Assembly (NCBI GenBank): GCA_900557285.1
Contig: USSJ01000040.1
Span: 1-8,402 of the forward strand
Direction: 5' to 3'
Source of the DNA: an uncultured Clostridia bacterium
GTDB lineage: Bacteria; Bacillota; Clostridia; Christensenellales; Borkfalkiaceae
DNA: 8,402 nt
Part shown: positions 6,782-8,402 of the stretch, one piece after another
How the letters are laid out: each line of letters begins with the position of its first letter
How positions within the stretch are numbered: the stretch's first letter is position 1
Translations under genes and position numbers: made by a program
The notes under the pieces: generated by a model
The model's input: only the letters and a program-made list of their open reading frames with translations
What the model was told of the DNA's origin: nothing
Database searches by the model: none

Positions 6782-8402
6782 CTATTTTACTTCAATGTCC
6801 GTATCGGGAAAATCCCGCTTGAGCTGTTCGATCTGCTCTTTTGCAGGATCTGCCTGCTCTCCTTTCTGCCTTACCACAAAATCATGGATCCCGATCGCCT
6901 CCAACGCCTGTTGCAGGCTCTTATGATTTTCCGCACTGTTCAGCCGCGAAGCAATGATCCCGTTGTCCGTCGTAAGCACGAACGTGTCCCCTTCGAACGA
7001 AGTCTCCAGATCCTGACACATCGTAAACAGCACGCCGCTCTTTACATTTTTCCGCAGAGAACGCATAAACAGCGCCCCCGCCGCCTTTTTGTTTTCCAGC
7101 GCGTTCGTATTCCCTGCAATTTCGGGTTTTCTGTCTGCAAACGACGCGTGCGGCGCGGAAAAAAGATCCGCTGTCGGTTCTTCCGCCATGCGCGGGCGCG
7201 CCGCGCGGGGCGGGGCGCTCTCCGCAAACGGAGAATCCGCTTCTTCCGCCGCTTTCAAAGACGGCTGCGAAACCTGCGCCACGGAAAATCCGCCGCTTTT
7301 TAATTTCGCTTCCAGCGCATCCAGCCGCCGTGCCAAAGACAGCACATCCTGATCTGCCTGCGGCAAGCAAGCCTTGGCAATTGCCGTTTCAAACAGAATC
7401 CGCGGCGACGTGGAATAGCGAAGATCCGTTTCCACCTGCGCAAAGATCTCGCTCGTACGAAGGATCTTTCTGCCGTCCGCCGCTTCCGCAATGCGCTTGA
7501 CTTCCGCATACATTTCGGCAGGAAGCCCTAAAAGCTCCTGCGCGTTGCGGCAGGCCTTTGCAATCGTGCAGCGGTTTAAAAATGTCAGCATGTCTTTCGC
7601 CAGTACGCCGACTCCCTTGCCCGATGCGATCACCTTTTCCGTTTCGGAAAGTGCCGCGGACACGTCTTCTTTCAGAACGCTCTCGCCCAGCTTTGCCACT
7701 TCGTAAAAATCTGCCGAGCCCAGCACTTCGCAGACATCCGCATACGTCAGTTTGCCCTTGCTGTACGATATACAGATATCCGCCACCGAAAGGCTGTCAC
7801 GCATGCTGCCCGCGCCTGCGCGGGCGATCGCCGAAACCGCCTCGTCCTCGTATTCTTTTCCGATCTCTTGCAGGATCTTTTTCAGATGCTCTTCTGCCTC
7901 CTGGTCGGTTCCGTCAAAGGAGCAAAATGCGTAAGTAACCTCCGGTGCTGTTTTTTCATAATATTCCTCTGTGGAATCATCAGAAAAGTCAAAAGAAACC
8001 GGAATTCCCGCCTCTTTGATCTTATGCAGCTCTTCCTCCGTAAAAGAGTAATTTCCGCTATGTACCACATCAAAGCCTTTCATATATTCCAGATCAAAAC
8101 GATCAAGGATATACGGTGTTTTTCCACGGATACCACCATCATTAAAATCCAGGAACTCACGGTCTCCGTCTTTTAATGTGATCCTGGAATAACCGTTCTC
8201 GCCATGCAGCTGTCTGCACTTTACGGTTTCCACGCCGATTTTTTCCAGTGTATCCATGATCAGTTCTGCTCTGTCGTCATCTCCGAAATATCCCATATAC
8301 GCTGTTTTTTCACATCCGGCCATCTTTCCGTAAACACTGACGTTTACGCAGTTTCCGCCTGGATACATGGTTTTCAGATGATCATAGATATCCACTACAT
8401 TG
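6782..8402 (-). CDS. dnaX: Chimeric ORF: FrlD-like kinase N-terminus joined in frame to DNA polymerase III gamma/tau (DnaX) C-terminal part; 5' end off window
   Basis: One open frame runs from the right edge to TAG at 6784-6782. A GTG at 8395 is not a real start, because the frame continues upstream as N-V-V-D, matching the GDNVVD opening of PfkB-type kinases. Taking 8395 as residue 1, residues 1-170 are a PfkB kinase fragment. From about HLKKILQEIGKEYEDEA (170 on) the protein is DnaX, the clamp-loader subunit of the replicative polymerase. It shows the lid with sensor-2 GSMRDSL (R199), the collar domain (about 240-345), an Ala/Pro-rich linker (about 370-430) and a C-terminal domain. DnaX's first roughly 200 residues are missing, including the P-loop, zinc cysteines, DE-x-H box and SRCQ motif. 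The position beside ybaB-recR confirms the dnaX locus. As read it cannot be a working clamp loader, and a chimeric join is the likeliest reason. Confidence 0.85.
   Translation of the reverse strand, partial: NVVDIYDHLKTMYPGGNCVNVSVYGKMAGCEKTAYMGYFGDDDRAELIMDTLEKIGVETVKCRQLHGENGYSRITLKDGDREFLDFNDGGIRGKTPYILDRFDLEYMKGFDVVHSGNYSFTEEELHKIKEAGIPVSFDFSDDSTEEYYEKTAPEVTYAFCSFDGTDQEAEEHLKKILQEIGKEYEDEAVSAIARAGAGSMRDSLSVADICISYSKGKLTYADVCEVLGSADFYEVAKLGESVLKEDVSAALSETEKVIASGKGVGVLAKDMLTFLNRCTIAKACRNAQELLGLPAEMYAEVKRIAEAADGRKILRTSEIFAQVETDLRYSTSPRILFETAIAKACLPQADQDVLSLARRLDALEAKLKSGGFSVAQVSQPSLKAAEEADSPFAESAPPRAARPRMAEEPTADLFSAPHASFADRKPEIAGNTNALENKKAAGALFMRSLRKNVKSGVLFTMCQDLETSFEGDTFVLTTDNGIIASRLNSAENHKSLQQALEAIGIHDFVVRQKGEQADPAKEQIEQLKRDFPDTDIEVK
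7865..7900 (-). other. Junction between kinase-like and DnaX-like sequence
   Basis: The switch falls around the codons for EEHLKKILQEIG. Upstream, QEAEEHLKKI fits a PfkB kinase helix that follows the beta strand YAFCSF. Downstream, HLKKILQEIGKEYEDEA fits the DnaX helix before the lid. Both parents could encode an acidic-Leu-Lys-Lys helix here, so a short stretch of shared sequence may have brought them together. The exact base cannot be fixed without the parent sequences. Confidence 0.75.
7889..8402 (-). pseudogene. PfkB-family sugar kinase fragment, FrlD-like (fructosamine/fructoselysine 6-kinase)
   Basis: The fragment reads NVVDIYDHLKTMYPGGNCVN, the opening of FrlD-type kinases, which phosphorylate fructoselysine and related Amadori sugars at carbon 6 with ATP. 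PfkB signature 1 is present (GGNCVNVSVYGKMAG, then GYFGDDDRAELIMDTLEKIGVET). DFNDGGIRG, VVHSGNYS, SFDFSDDS and YAFCSF follow in FrlD order. The kinase's last third is missing, including the GAGD motif with the catalytic Asp and the ATP-binding segment, so it would be inactive. Hand-counted G+C is about 42% over 7921-8400 against about 56% for the adjoining dnaX part. Its six arginines use CGT, AGA and AGG only. These points suggest a different genomic source. FrlD is the best match from memory; another PfkB sugar kinase is possible. Confidence 0.8.

Noticed and set aside
6422..7303. A 293-codon plus-strand open frame across ybaB and dnaX
   Set aside because: It is antisense to two recognised genes and reads as low-complexity Ser/Phe/Arg sequence with no ribosome site of note.
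7871..7888. A-rich CTGAAAAAG as a possible dnaX programmed frameshift site
   Set aside because: Some dnaX genes make gamma by frameshifting at A AAA AAG, but here the frame reads CTG AAA AAG. It lacks the preceding A, lies at the chimeric junction near the front of DnaX, and no stimulatory hairpin or Shine-Dalgarno element is evident.
7901..8402. SRP RNA or tRNA genes, often found upstream of dnaX in Firmicutes
   Set aside because: The sequence upstream of the DnaX part is kinase-coding throughout, and no tRNA- or SRP-like fold was recognised.

Overview
The window looks like a piece of a Bacillota genome, most likely class Clostridia. Ribosome binding sites are strong AGGAGG types, TTG starts occur, the dnaX-ybaB-recR block is syntenic with other Firmicutes, and G+C is near 50-57% in the core genes. 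Finer placement is a guess, though a gut-type Clostridia is plausible. No RNA gene, IS element, prophage or CRISPR array is visible, and no stretch over 300 bases lacks a gene.

Left region (1-3932): two overlapping minus-strand genes encode the halves of a heterodimeric ABC exporter. The upstream half (1512-3308) carries a degenerate ATP site (Asp507 for the catalytic Glu, Gln538 for the switch His). Its partner (1-1525) runs off the left edge before its own Walker B. Divergent from them is a MarR-family regulator that starts at a TTG at 3480. Each side has a promoter with consensus -35 and -10 hexamers, and an inverted repeat lies between the two -35 boxes. This is the usual layout of a drug- or stress-responsive exporter controlled by its divergent MarR repressor. 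A strong intrinsic terminator (3993-4040) ends marR.

Right region (4110-8402), all minus strand: dnaX (only its 3' part) - ybaB - recR - gpsA - small lipoprotein, probably read in that order, ending near a perfect 30-bp palindrome at 4110-4139. dnaX, ybaB and recR are the conserved replication and recombination-repair block. gpsA makes glycerol 3-phosphate for phospholipids and is a divergent family member. The lipoprotein is unrecognised.

The most striking feature is at the right end. The ORF that should be dnaX begins with about 170 residues of a FrlD-like PfkB sugar kinase, joined in frame at about 7865-7900 to DnaX from its lid domain onward. The DnaX ATPase core and the kinase's catalytic C-terminus are both missing. 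G+C and arginine codon use change at the same place. Because dnaX is essential, a chimeric join (misassembly or a recombinant molecule) is more likely than a working new fusion protein. I see no convincing new biological system here; the exporter-MarR locus is the best functional unit.
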